Positions 1 to 7,479 of a stretch of DNA of 7,479 nt are shown here, in pieces (within the stretch, counting starts at the first letter, position 1; the number at the start of each line of letters is the position of its first letter). The notes under the pieces were generated by a model, which worked only from the letters and a program-made list of their open reading frames with translations, was not told where the DNA came from and searched no databases. The DNA lies in the NCBI GenBank assembly GCA_040902585.1, contig JBBDXA010000051.1, positions 1-7,479 on the forward strand. The letters are read 5' to 3'. The DNA comes from JBBDXA01 sp040902585. GTDB lineage: Bacteria > Planctomycetota > Phycisphaerae > Phycisphaerales > Phycisphaeraceae. A program made the translations under genes and the position numbers.

Positions 1-3000
1 CGGACCGTGAATAGTGGTCGCCAACTGCGGAATGCTGCGATAAATCTGCCGCGCCTGCGGAATCAGATCGATACGTGCCAACACCGCAAGCTGCCCCTTG
101 AGAATGGCGATCGAGTTGGGTTCCAGTTCCTGCCACTTCACGAGCGCATCAAAGAGACCGCGGTAGTCGTTGCGCGCCTTTTCTTCAGCGGCGCGAGCGT
201 CCAGCCCGTCGTGCTTGCCCGCGTTGCGATCCATCAGGATCACGCGCACGCGCATCCACTGGCTCTGAAGATTCTTGGGGACAATCCCAAACGCGTCCTT
301 GGTGCCTTGAAGAGCATCGTCAGCCCATTGCAGCACCTGGGCATCGCGAGAACCGTCCTTGCGGTCATACGGATTGAGCGTGAGCAGTTCGGTCATGGCG
401 CGAGCGCGGCTTCGAGCGTCAACCACCATGCCCGCGATGCGTTCCTTGGCCTGCGTGTTCAGTCCGCCGCGCATTTCCAGACGCGCCAGTTCGACCTGAG
501 ACGAGGGGAAGAGCCGGGCGTAGGAAGGCACCTTGGAAAGCCGATCGCGCGCCTTTTCGTTCATGCTCATCGCAGCCAGGGAGCGGCCCATGGCGAAGAG
601 GATGGTCGGCTCGGTGACGACGCCGGCCTTTTCCAGTTCTTCAAACGCGCCGACCGCCTGTTGATTCAGGCCCAGCCGGGCGAACAACTGACCCAGTTCC
701 GCCATGGCCAGCATGTGGGCCTTGGCGTCGATCTTGGCCATATCGCGCAATTCCTTCTCGGCGGCAGGGAAGTCATAGTTAGACAGATGGGCCGACACCA
801 GTCGGGCGCGAAGGCCCAAGCGAGTCGGATCCATCGTGATCGCCTGCTTGAAGGAGGTGATCGAATCCATGTACTTGCCCATCTGACCGAGCACTTCGCC
901 CTTCCAGCGATGGAGCGTCGGCTGCTTGGGCGACTCGGCGATCCACTGGTCGATCACGTAGATCGCTTCATCGTTCTTGCCGAGCTTGGCAAGGCGCGCC
1001 AGAACCTGGGCACGCATGCCCTCATCCGCCGGAGTCAGGCCCTTGGCCAGTTCCTGAAGCTGGGTCGTGGTGTAGTGAACGCTGGGATCGCCCCAACTCA
1101 GATCGATCTGACGCAGACGGGCGTCGTTCTTACGGATGCCGGCGTCTTCGACGGTCTTGAAGACGTCGCGGGCCTTGAGAATTTCCTTGCGGATCAGATG
1201 GATACGTGCGACCGCATTGGCGACTTCAAACGCCCGTTCGTCCTTCTTTTCCAGAAGCGATGGGAAGATTTCATTGAGCACGAACATGGCTTCATCGAGT
1301 TTGCCCTGGCTGCTGTAGATGCCGGACATGGCGATGCGGGTCAGCACGTCGTTGGACGTGGCCATTTTCCGCAGGGTGTTCAGACCCTTGGCCTGGAGGT
1401 TGGGGTTGAGCTGGTAGAACTCGCCCAGGAGCCGCCAGACCTGCACGTTGCCGGGCTGCGCCGTGGCCAGGAGGAGAAGGTTCTTCTCGGCCAGTTCGGG
1501 ATTCTTTTCGATGATGTAGATGCGGGCCAGCAGCAGGAGGAGGACCGGGTCCGGGTTGCCGCGCGCCACAGCCGAGTTGCACACGTCGCGAGCGCCCTGG
1601 AGATCATCCTTCTGAATGAGAATCTGGGCCTTGAGGGCCGGGTGCAGGCCCGCGTCCACCTGGGTCTCATCGATCCGCGAAATGTGCTTGCCGGCCGAGT
1701 CGGTATCACCCATGAACAGATAGATACGCGCCAGAAGACCGTGGGCATCGCGATTGGCAGGGTCGATCGCCAGAACCTCCTCGAGCTGGGTCTTGGCTTC
1801 TTCCACGCGCTCGGTGCTGGCCAGAACGCGCGCCATCGCCAGTCGCGACTCGACGCTGGTGGGGTTGCGGGCGATGTCCGCTTCGATCAGCTTGACGGCC
1901 TGATCGTAGTCCTGGCGCGCCAGCAGGAGCTGGGCCATGACTTGATCAGTAGGGCCCATTTCGGGGAAGCGGTTGCGGATGGTTTCGATGTAGGCGCGGG
2001 CGCGGGCCGGTCCGTCCTTGGTGTCCTGGGCGACGACGGCCTCGGCGTACTTCAGGTGAGCCGCGAGCTGGTCGGGGCGCATGCGTTTGTACTCGTTGGC
2101 GAAGAACAGCATCTTGTCCCAGCGCTCGAGGTAGGCGTAGCCTTCGATGAGCATGGCCACGTGTTCATCCTTCAGAGGCAGGATGTTCTTGGCCATGTTG
2201 TCCAGGTGGCGATCCAGTTCGCCCTTGTTGCCGGCGTTGATGAGCTTGCTGATCTTCAGCCGGTTGGCCACGATGTTGCCGATGTCCACTTGCAGGCGAG
2301 TGTCGTCGGAGTCCGTCTGGCCGACCTTGGCTTTGCAGTCCAGTTCCAGAATGGAAGCGGGTGAGAAGCTCGAATCCAGCGACAGAGCGCGGCGGGCCTG
2401 TTCCAGTGCCAGCGTGGTATCGCCCAGTTCCAGGAGGACGCGTCCATGAAGGACGAGCACCTGCGGTGAGCCGGAGGCCTGGGTGGAAAGCTGATCGAGA
2501 ATGAGCCGGGCGCGGTCGAGCTTCTTCTGCTGATAGAGGGCGAAGCCGAGCAGGTACCGGCTCTGCATCTGGATCATGGCATCGCCGCCATGAATCTGTT
2601 CGAGGGTGGTCAGGGCATCGGTGGTGTTGGCGCGCATGAGCATCACGTGGGCCGAGGAGAGCAGCCAGTGCGGCGTGGTGCGCTGATCGGCAGGCACGGT
2701 GGCGAGGACGCGCTCGACCAGATCGGCACGGGCTTCGTCCGAACGAATGGCGCGGTCGATATTCAACACCGCCATCGCCGTCGAATGAGCCAGAATCGCG
2801 GGCACATCCTTGGTCGCCGCCATGCGATTGGCCAGATCGAAGATGAGATCCTGTCCACCGCGACCGGTGACAGTCAGCAGGTTCAGGTAGGTGAGCACTG
2901 CTTCCTGATGCAGCGGCTGAATCTGGATGACCTTGAGCAGGTGCTCCTCGGCCTGGAGCGAACGGGTCGCCATGCTGCGCTCGACGCGCTGCACCGCGTT

Positions 3001-3594
3001 GTTGGCCAGTTCCTGGCTGGCGGTTTCATTCAACAGCTTGTGGCGTTCAGCCTTGCGCTTTTCTTCATCCACCATGCGGCGATAGCGATTCACATCCTGA
3101 AGCACGAGGCGGGCGCGGAGCAGTTCCGCTTCCATGGGCTTGTTGAACTTCGCCGCGAGAAGATCCGCCTGGGCCTCGCCAACCACCAGGGCCTCATCGA
3201 ACTGCCTCGTCAGCTCGATGCTGGTGAAGAAGTCGGCCTTGGAGACGGCGGCATCCATCGTGCGCTGGGCCCAGACGCCCATCAGGCGGACGGGTTCGGA
3301 ATCGTCCGGCTTTTCCTTCTGCAACTGGTCCAGCGCATTGCGACAGGACTGAAGCTGATTCAGCGCCAGCAGCGAGAGCACTTTGATCTCGACCGCCTGG
3401 AGCTTCATCTGCTCGGCATGCTCGGGCTTCAGTTCAAGGGTGAGCACCTCCTCGGCCAGGCGCAGGGCATCGCCGGGCTTGTTGGTGCGAAGCATGTGGT
3501 GGGCCGTGAGCAGCTTGTGCTCGGGGCTGTCACCACAGCCTGACAGGATCATGGCACCGGCCAGGAACAGTAGAGTCATCCAGCATGTCCGCAT
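1..3594 (-). CDS. Giant TPR-repeat lipoprotein (C-terminus beyond window)
   Basis: The complement of 3594..1 reads through 1198 codons with no stop and leaves the window in frame. The N-terminus is a type II signal peptide: Arg2, a hydrophobic core, then lipobox LSGC with the acylated Cys at residue 20, followed by Gly-Asp. Residues 159-207 form a highly charged helix, possibly a coiled coil. TPR units are clear at about 379-412 (VLVLHGRVLLELGDTTLALE), 559-640 (three in tandem, including EAKTQLEEVLAIDPANRDAH), 684-735 and 894-928 (RWKGEVLGQMGKYMDSITSF, then a helix ending in DP), with weaker ones between. The ATG at 3594 has AGGGAG seven bases upstream; a GTG at 3633 in the same frame is a less likely start. 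Large TPR lipoproteins of this layout include the PrsT type of PEP-CTERM/exosortase loci, but those are around 900 residues and this one is longer. A scaffold or assembly role at the inner face of the outer membrane, or on the plasma membrane, is inferred. It lies 68 bases downstream of the protease gene and is probably co-transcribed. Confidence 0.9.
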   Translation of the reverse strand, partial: MRTCWMTLLFLAGAMILSGCGDSPEHKLLTAHHMLRTNKPGDALRLAEEVLTLELKPEHAEQMKLQAVEIKVLSLLALNQLQSCRNALDQLQKEKPDDSEPVRLMGVWAQRTMDAAVSKADFFTSIELTRQFDEALVVGEAQADLLAAKFNKPMEAELLRARLVLQDVNRYRRMVDEEKRKAERHKLLNETASQELANNAVQRVERSMATRSLQAEEHLLKVIQIQPLHQEAVLTYLNLLTVTGRGGQDLIFDLANRMAATKDVPAILAHSTAMAVLNIDRAIRSDEARADLVERVLATVPADQRTTPHWLLSSAHVMLMRANTTDALTTLEQIHGGDAMIQMQSRYLLGFALYQQKKLDRARLILDQLSTQASGSPQVLVLHGRVLLELGDTTLALEQARRALSLDSSFSPASILELDCKAKVGQTDSDDTRLQVDIGNIVANRLKISKLINAGNKGELDRHLDNMAKNILPLKDEHVAMLIEGYAYLERWDKMLFFANEYKRMRPDQLAAHLKYAEAVVAQDTKDGPARARAYIETIRNRFPEMGPTDQVMAQLLLARQDYDQAVKLIEADIARNPTSVESRLAMARVLASTERVEEAKTQLEEVLAIDPANRDAHGLLARIYLFMGDTDSAGKHISRIDETQVDAGLHPALKAQILIQKDDLQGARDVCNSAVARGNPDPVLLLLLARIYIIEKNPELAEKNLLLLATAQPGNVQVWRLLGEFYQLNPNLQAKGLNTLRKMATSNDVLTRIAMSGIYSSQGKLDEAMFVLNEIFPSLLEKKDERAFEVANAVARIHLIRKEILKARDVFKTVEDAGIRKNDARLRQIDLSWGDPSVHYTTTQLQELAKGLTPADEGMRAQVLARLAKLGKNDEAIYVIDQWIAESPKQPTLHRWKGEVLGQMGKYMDSITSFKQAITMDPTRLGLRARLVSAHLSNYDFPAAEKELRDMAKIDAKAHMLAMAELGQLFARLGLNQQAVGAFEELEKAGVVTEPTILFAMGRSLAAMSMNEKARDRLSKVPSYARLFPSSQVELARLEMRGGLNTQAKERIAGMVVDARSRARAMTELLTLNPYDRKDGSRDAQVLQWADDALQGTKDAFGIVPKNLQSQWMRVRVILMDRNAGKHDGLDARAAEEKARNDYRGLFDALVKWQELEPNSIAILKGQLAVLARIDLIPQARQIYRSIPQLATTIHGP

Positions 3595-3662
3595 TTTCGT
3601 GCTCCCTCGCTGCTGCGCGTCGTGGTCTCTCACAGCGAAATTCCCTGAAGAATAAGGCTGAT
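3595..3662 (-). other. Short intergenic gap between protease and lipoprotein genes
   Basis: These 68 bases hold the lipoprotein ribosome binding site at the downstream end. I find no GC-rich hairpin followed by a T run on the minus strand, so there is no visible intrinsic terminator, and no convincing -35/-10 pair. The simplest reading is transcriptional read-through from the protease gene, although a weak internal promoter cannot be excluded by eye. Confidence 0.55.
3602..3607 (-). promoter_or_regulatory. Ribosome binding site of the TPR lipoprotein gene
   Basis: The minus strand reads AGGGAG, followed by the seven-base spacer CACGAAA and then ATG at 3594. The spacing is ideal. It decides the start in favour of this ATG over the in-frame GTG at 3633 and over Met6, and places a normal short signal peptide ahead of the lipobox Cys. 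Confidence 0.7.
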
Positions 3663-4523
3663 TCAGCGGGACGATCCGTTGATCGCCCGGTTCTTTCGGA
3701 TGAGTTCGTGGACCCATCGCACAGGCACCGCATACGCGATCCCTGTGGGTTTATCGAACAAATGCTCCCGTGTCTTCGTTGCCAATGTCATGTTCAGTAC
3801 ACCGATAACTTCTCCGGTCCTTGCGTCGAAGAGCGGACTGCCAGAATTACCGGGAAAAGCGACCATATCGAGCTGGTAAAGGTTATACGGATTCTTGAGT
3901 GCTTCTCGAAGTTCAGGCGTCAATTTCACACCGGTCGGCAGCGGCAGCACCGCGGGGACCACAGCCGCGAGCACGCCCTGATGAACGGCAGGCACCAGGC
4001 CCAGCCGCGTCCCTGTCGGGTATCCCATGATGCCCACCGACAGGCCCTGGTCCGGATCTTCCGTCGGTGCCAGTTTCACGACCCCGCCAGCGCGCCCTTC
4101 AAATCGGAGCAGCGCCACGTCGTGATACGTATCCTCCAGGAGCACCTTGGCTTCCTTTCCATCGACATCGCGAACCGTGTCAGGAAAGAAGACACGCAGA
4201 TGATCGAGCCTATCCGCCGCTCGCAGGGCGGCCACCACGTGAGCATTGGTCACAACGAGGTTGCCGTCCTCGACGACGAAGCCTGTACCGAAATACTGAA
4301 CGGTGGGCGTGTCGGTTCGCAAATAACTGCCAACCGCAACGATGCTGGGGCGCAACTCCTTCACAGCCGTCACAAACGGATCCGGCGGCAGCACCCGCCG
4401 ATTCTGCCCCACCGCCACCATCGCCAGACTCGCCAAGACGAGAACCGGCAGGAACTTAAGCCATCGCCAGCGTCCGGGGCGTCCGGGGCGTCCGGGGCCG
4501 GCCTGTTGAATACTGTCTTTCAT
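3663..4523 (-). CDS. Membrane-anchored trypsin-like (HtrA/S1C-type) serine protease lacking PDZ
   Basis: The 286-residue protein has a complete chymotrypsin-fold catalytic triad: His95 in VVTNAHVV, Asp135 in HDVALL and Ser227 in GNSGSP. The oxyanion-loop glycine (Gly225) precedes the serine as in HtrA/DegP-type peptidases (MEROPS S1C; Trypsin_2). GEVIGVLNM and GIAYAVPV after the serine match the end of the HtrA protease domain. The chain stops about 20 residues later, just where a PDZ domain would normally begin, so it is PDZ-less (HtrA proteins usually have one or two). Residues 1-20 are a Gly/Arg/Pro-rich basic tail (PGR repeated three times). Residues 21-38 are hydrophobic (FLPVLVLASLAMVAVG), giving an N-in anchor with the protease in the periplasm or outside. 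A Gly/Val/Pro-rich stretch at about 176-197 lies between the Asp and Ser motifs. The ATG overlaps the upstream stop (ATGA) and is preceded by GGAAGGA, which supports this start and translational coupling. All triad residues are present, so activity is expected. Its substrate is unknown. Confidence 0.92.
   Translation of the reverse strand: MKDSIQQAGPGRPGRPGRWRWLKFLPVLVLASLAMVAVGQNRRVLPPDPFVTAVKELRPSIVAVGSYLRTDTPTVQYFGTGFVVEDGNLVVTNAHVVAALRAADRLDHLRVFFPDTVRDVDGKEAKVLLEDTYHDVALLRFEGRAGGVVKLAPTEDPDQGLSVGIMGYPTGTRLGLVPAVHQGVLAAVVPAVLPLPTGVKLTPELREALKNPYNLYQLDMVAFPGNSGSPLFDARTGEVIGVLNMTLATKTREHLFDKPTGIAYAVPVRWVHELIRKNRAINGSSR
4471..4497 (-). repeat. Three tandem 9-base repeats (CGTCCGGGG on the plus strand)
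   Basis: Three perfect back-to-back copies of CGTCCGGGG occupy 4471-4479, 4480-4488 and 4489-4497. They lie in the 5' end of the protease gene and encode Pro-Gly-Arg repeated three times (residues 10-18), just before the membrane anchor. The unit is a multiple of three, so gain or loss of a copy would keep the frame and change only the length of the basic tail. Confidence 0.9.
4520..4523 (-). promoter_or_regulatory. ATGA stop/start overlap (translational coupling site)
   Basis: On the minus strand the ATG of the protease gene (4523-4521) and the TGA of the upstream TPR gene (4522-4520) share bases in the classic ATGA arrangement. Such overlaps usually mean that ribosomes ending the first gene re-initiate on the second, keeping the two proteins in a fixed ratio. 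The overlap is read directly; the coupling is inferred. Confidence 0.85.
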
Positions 4524-7462
4524 TGCGGGGATCCTTCCTCGTTTGCAGGGCTTGAATCCCGCGACGACGGTGCCGCGGGCTGCTCCATCTCCATAATGGC
4601 ATCTCGGGCCGCCTGCCCCACGCTTCCGGGGTAGGCACTGAGCTTCTCATAAATCGCGCGAGCCTGATCCGGCTGAAACCGCCGCACCACGCTCGCCTGA
4701 ATGAACAGGGTACGCGGCGATCCGGGCCGGCGAATTAGCAGACTCTTGAGCATGTTCTCCGCCACGAAAACATCCTCTTCCGCCGCCGTTTTGGCCTGAT
4801 AGGCCAAGAGCAGCAAATCGTTGGTTTCACGAACGAGCACCGCCTCGACAGAGGCCCGCAGGCGCGAGGGGTTCATCACGAGCAAACCCCTGGCCAGCAA
4901 CTGATCCCGCAGCCAGGGAGACAGCTCCGGCGTCGCCAGCAGTTGCGAGAGGACTTCGGCAGCGGCGTATTTCTTGCCCAGAAGCAGGTACACATCCACG
5001 CTGCGCATCTTCAGATCGGTACCGTGAGCCTTCATCGCCGCCCCCAGTTGATCGAACATACCCGCCGCGATCGCATCCTGTTCCAGGGCGATGTGGGCCC
5101 TGGCGCGAATCTCCATCGCCCAGCGCCGCAGCTCCGAATCCAAGTTCACATCATTGACGATTAACTCCGAGCTTTGCAATGCCTCCGAGGCCCGGCCCAG
5201 CGCCAGGTTCATCCTGCCGCGCGACAGGTGCGCCACCTTCGGATTGATCACATCCGCCACACCCAACAATGCATAGGCGCGGTCCGGCTGATTGCGGCCC
5301 AGAGCATCGGCAACGGCTGTGAGCAATGCCTCCTCGGCCCAGGGATGAGCCGTCAGAAGCCGGGTGAGACTGTCGGTAATCGCCTTGTCGCTCTGATTGG
5401 ATATCGCCAGCGCCAAGTCCAGACGCTGGAACGTCGAGTCGCCCTCCTGCTCCTGAGCGGGCCTTTCCGCGAGCAATGTGATGACGCGTGGCCAGTCCTT
5501 GGCGGCCCACGCTTCGATGGCGTGATCCAATGGGGTCTTGCGAATATCGGTGCCCGGACGACGCTGTGTCAGGCGAACGCGGGCCGCCTCTGGTTGCTGG
5601 AGCCAGAGGTTCAGTTCCGCGGCGGTGCGGATGAGCCCGTCATCCTGCGGCCAGTGATCGAGCGCTGACTTCACCAGTCGCGCTGCCGCCTCAAGCGGAC
5701 GCGGCTGAAAGTGCGACAGTCGAATCTGGCGCACGACTTCCGTGGTGTCTGAAATCGGCGCGATCGCGCCCATTTTCAATAAGGCAAACGCAGGGACATT
5801 CAGCGGTTTCACGCGCTGCATCGGGTCTGCTTCGACCGCCTGAATCAGCGTCCGAAGCACAGCCGAAGCAACCAGCGGGCGGTTCTTCGCCTCCTGCTCG
5901 CACCAGGCGATGGCCACGAGGGCAAGAGCATGATGCGGATGGCTCGCGCTCAGCGCCTGGGCCAGCGCACGGGCTCGAATCACATCATCCAGCACCATGA
6001 CGGCAGCGAGTGTGACCATGTCGCCCGTCATGCTCGATTCATCAGTGATCTGCGATTCCAACAGTGACGCCAGTGTGCCAAGGTCCAATGTCTGCACAGC
6101 GAGCATGGCCTTGGCGGCCTTGACGCGAGGGTGCAGCGGATTGATGCGGTCGGCGATCAGGATGTCGTCAGCCGCCTCGAAGGTGAAGCCCCGGCGAATG
6201 CGCGATTCGATCAGTGCCAGCCGCGCCGGGAGAAAGTTCGGCTCTGTTTCCAGGCTTTGCCGCAGCGACTCGTGGCCCAATGTGATGTTGTGGCTGCGGC
6301 CCTGCGCCAGGTAGGCCATTCCCAAGGCGTACAGCGTGCGGGCGTCCCTTTGCCGTTCGCTGTACTGGCCCAGGTAGCGCACAGCCGAGTCGACATCGCC
6401 TTGCTGAATCCGGGCGATGGCCCACAGCACACGCAATCGCGAGTACAGCGGATCGTGCTTGAGGTAGGGCAGCGCGAACTGCTCCGCCTTGGCCGGATCG
6501 TTGCGGCTCAGCGCCAGCGCGGTCCGGGCGACGATGAAGTTGACTTCGTCCTGGTCTTTGAACTGAGGCCGCTCCAGCAGACGGGCGGCCAGATCCATAT
6601 CCTGTTCGGTCACGACCTGTCCGTAGCGGGCTTCAAGGTCCAGCAGTTCATTGGCGACGCGACTGGCCGAGTCGGCGGACAGCTCTTCGAGGGCGGCGAT
6701 GCGTCCAGCCATTTCGCGTGCCTGATCGAATCGGCGCTGTCGAAGCCGGTACATGAAGAGCAACTCCATGGCCCTGGCGTTGACCGGATCGAGCTTCAGG
6801 GCTTTTTCACAGGTCGCCACGAGTTCGTCGCCATAGGCGTTGACCTTGCGGGTGAGCTCGGCGACTTCGATGCTCAGCCTTTCGATCGTCTCGTTCAGGC
6901 CGGCGATCTGGGCTCTGGCCAGACCCACGCGGCGGTCATCGAGTCCGACGCTGTGGATGCGGACGAGGGCGTCGAACCGGCGGCCGTCGATGTTTGTCAG
7001 TCGCAGTTCATTGCCTGTCTTGGAAAGGAACTGCCGGTTGGCTTCGACGCCGTCCATCAGTTCCAGGACTTCGTTGATGGCGAGGTTGAACTGGGTGGTA
7101 TCCGCGCGGTGAATGACGGACTCAGCCTCTTGGAAATAGCTTTCGACGATCAGGTTCGCGGCGCGATCGGTCTGCGGCGTCCGGCGCTCGAGCAGGCCTC
7201 GCAGCTCCTGACGCCCGTCGCGGTATCGGAACAGCGCGATCAGACTCTCCGCGCGGATGAAGCGAAGGCGCTCGTTGTCGGAATCGGTTCGAAGGAGGTA
7301 GTCGGCGGCATACACGCGCTGGAGAGGGCTGCCGCCGTCGATGTTGCGTTCATGGACCCTCTGCTCATGCTGTCGCACGCCTTCGCGCCAGGATAGAAAC
7401 CGCAGCGTGCCGAAGACCAGCGCTGCCAGCAGAAGGAGCGGAATGAAGAAACGCTTCCACAT
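4520..7462 (-). CDS. Membrane-anchored TPR-like helical repeat protein
   Basis: The predicted 980-residue protein has one N-terminal hydrophobic segment (about residues 5-20, FFIPLLLLAALVFGTL) after a short basic start (MWKR). This suggests a signal anchor with the rest outside the cytoplasm. Residues 45-140 are helical. Residues 180-215 form a charged heptad-like stretch that looks like a coiled coil (AQIAGLNETIERLSIEVAEL). Degenerate TPR-like helix pairs follow: about 215-260, 320-410 (VLWAIARIQQGDVDSAVRYL, then YALGMAYLAQG), 420-470, 590-630, 705-770 and 880-945. The last 20 residues are a Pro/Ser/Glu-rich disordered tail. No enzyme motif is visible. TPR solenoids usually mediate protein-protein contacts, so a scaffold or recruiting role is the best inference. 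The ATG at 7462 is the earliest possible start, because an in-frame TGA lies at 7471-7469. No Shine-Dalgarno sequence is visible before it. The stop overlaps the start of the downstream protease gene. The family is not recognised beyond TPR-like. Confidence 0.88.
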   Translation of the reverse strand: MWKRFFIPLLLLAALVFGTLRFLSWREGVRQHEQRVHERNIDGGSPLQRVYAADYLLRTDSDNERLRFIRAESLIALFRYRDGRQELRGLLERRTPQTDRAANLIVESYFQEAESVIHRADTTQFNLAINEVLELMDGVEANRQFLSKTGNELRLTNIDGRRFDALVRIHSVGLDDRRVGLARAQIAGLNETIERLSIEVAELTRKVNAYGDELVATCEKALKLDPVNARAMELLFMYRLRQRRFDQAREMAGRIAALEELSADSASRVANELLDLEARYGQVVTEQDMDLAARLLERPQFKDQDEVNFIVARTALALSRNDPAKAEQFALPYLKHDPLYSRLRVLWAIARIQQGDVDSAVRYLGQYSERQRDARTLYALGMAYLAQGRSHNITLGHESLRQSLETEPNFLPARLALIESRIRRGFTFEAADDILIADRINPLHPRVKAAKAMLAVQTLDLGTLASLLESQITDESSMTGDMVTLAAVMVLDDVIRARALAQALSASHPHHALALVAIAWCEQEAKNRPLVASAVLRTLIQAVEADPMQRVKPLNVPAFALLKMGAIAPISDTTEVVRQIRLSHFQPRPLEAAARLVKSALDHWPQDDGLIRTAAELNLWLQQPEAARVRLTQRRPGTDIRKTPLDHAIEAWAAKDWPRVITLLAERPAQEQEGDSTFQRLDLALAISNQSDKAITDSLTRLLTAHPWAEEALLTAVADALGRNQPDRAYALLGVADVINPKVAHLSRGRMNLALGRASEALQSSELIVNDVNLDSELRRWAMEIRARAHIALEQDAIAAGMFDQLGAAMKAHGTDLKMRSVDVYLLLGKKYAAAEVLSQLLATPELSPWLRDQLLARGLLVMNPSRLRASVEAVLVRETNDLLLLAYQAKTAAEEDVFVAENMLKSLLIRRPGSPRTLFIQASVVRRFQPDQARAIYEKLSAYPGSVGQAARDAIMEMEQPAAPSSRDSSPANEEGSPQ
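4532..4540 (-). promoter_or_regulatory. Ribosome binding site of the protease gene
   Basis: The minus strand reads GAGGAAGGA here, eight bases before the protease ATG at 4523. It matches the anti-Shine-Dalgarno complement well and lies inside the last codons of the upstream TPR gene. It supports ATG 4523 as the true start. Confidence 0.7.
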
Positions 7463-7479
7463 GTAAAATCACGACAGAC
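7463..7479 (-). other. Leader just upstream of the first TPR gene
   Basis: Only 17 bases upstream of the ATG at 7462 are visible. The minus strand reads GTCTGTCGTGATTTTAC before the ATG. There is no Shine-Dalgarno-like purine run. An in-frame TGA (7471-7469) is followed by two codons and then the ATG. The TGA could be the stop of a preceding gene, which would explain a start without a binding site, but that gene is outside the window. Confidence 0.4.

Noticed and set aside
7..2364. A 785-codon plus-strand open frame, plus another at 2590-3543.
   Set aside because: Both are codon-aligned antisense shadows of the TPR lipoprotein gene. They stay open because the sense strand rarely uses TTA, CTA or TCA (the frame at 7 stops at a sense TCA serine codon). 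The plus-strand translations show no recognisable domain, while the minus-strand protein has a lipobox and TPR repeats.
3631..3633. GTG as an alternative start of the lipoprotein, adding 13 residues.
   Set aside because: It would place charged residues (Arg, Asp, His, Asp) ahead of an otherwise typical signal peptide, and the ATG at 3594 has a well-spaced AGGGAG.
3645..3661. Possible hairpin around GAATAAGGCTGATTC between the protease and lipoprotein genes.
   Set aside because: The paired arms are only about four bases, AT-rich, and not followed by a T run. This is too weak to call a terminator or operator.
3585..4634. A 349-codon plus-strand open frame.
   Set aside because: It covers the protease gene on the opposite strand and spans parts of two other minus-strand genes. 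The complete catalytic triad on the minus strand shows which strand codes.
6131..7396. A 421-codon plus-strand open frame.
   Set aside because: It lies entirely antisense to the 980-residue TPR-like protein, has no recognisable domain, and its composition is that of a reversed helical-repeat gene.

Overview
All three genes in this 7.5 kb window lie on the minus strand, head to tail, and look like one co-transcribed block. Reading along the transcript (right to left) they are: a 980-residue single-span membrane protein made of TPR-like helical repeats (7462 to 4520); a 286-residue membrane-anchored trypsin/HtrA-type serine protease without a PDZ domain (4523 to 3663), whose start overlaps the previous stop in an ATGA; and, after a 68-base gap, a very large TPR-repeat lipoprotein (3594 to beyond base 1; 1198 codons visible, C-terminus outside the window). 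Coding covers about 99% of the window. I see no RNA gene, insertion sequence, CRISPR array or convincing terminator.

The lipoprotein was established by translating the complement of 3594..1 codon by codon. There is no stop, and the translation gives a lipobox followed by clear TPR repeats. The long plus-strand open frames over the same DNA are codon-aligned shadows that exist because the sense strand rarely uses the codons TTA, CTA and TCA.

The organism appears to be a Gram-negative-type bacterium with moderately high GC. It has a lipoprotein with a canonical lipobox, an HtrA-family protease with a periplasmic topology, and giant TPR envelope proteins. Clusters of very long TPR proteins with trypsin-like proteases are common in Planctomycetota and relatives, so that is my best guess. 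It is an inference from style, not from a marker gene.

Working model (inference): all three products are exported and membrane-tethered. The two helical-repeat proteins would act as scaffolds or substrate-recruiting surfaces around the protease, which lacks the PDZ domain that HtrA proteins normally use for this. The arrangement recalls the large TPR lipoproteins (PrsT type) of exosortase/PEP-CTERM and exopolysaccharide loci. No exosortase or polysaccharide gene is visible here, so that link is only a hypothesis.
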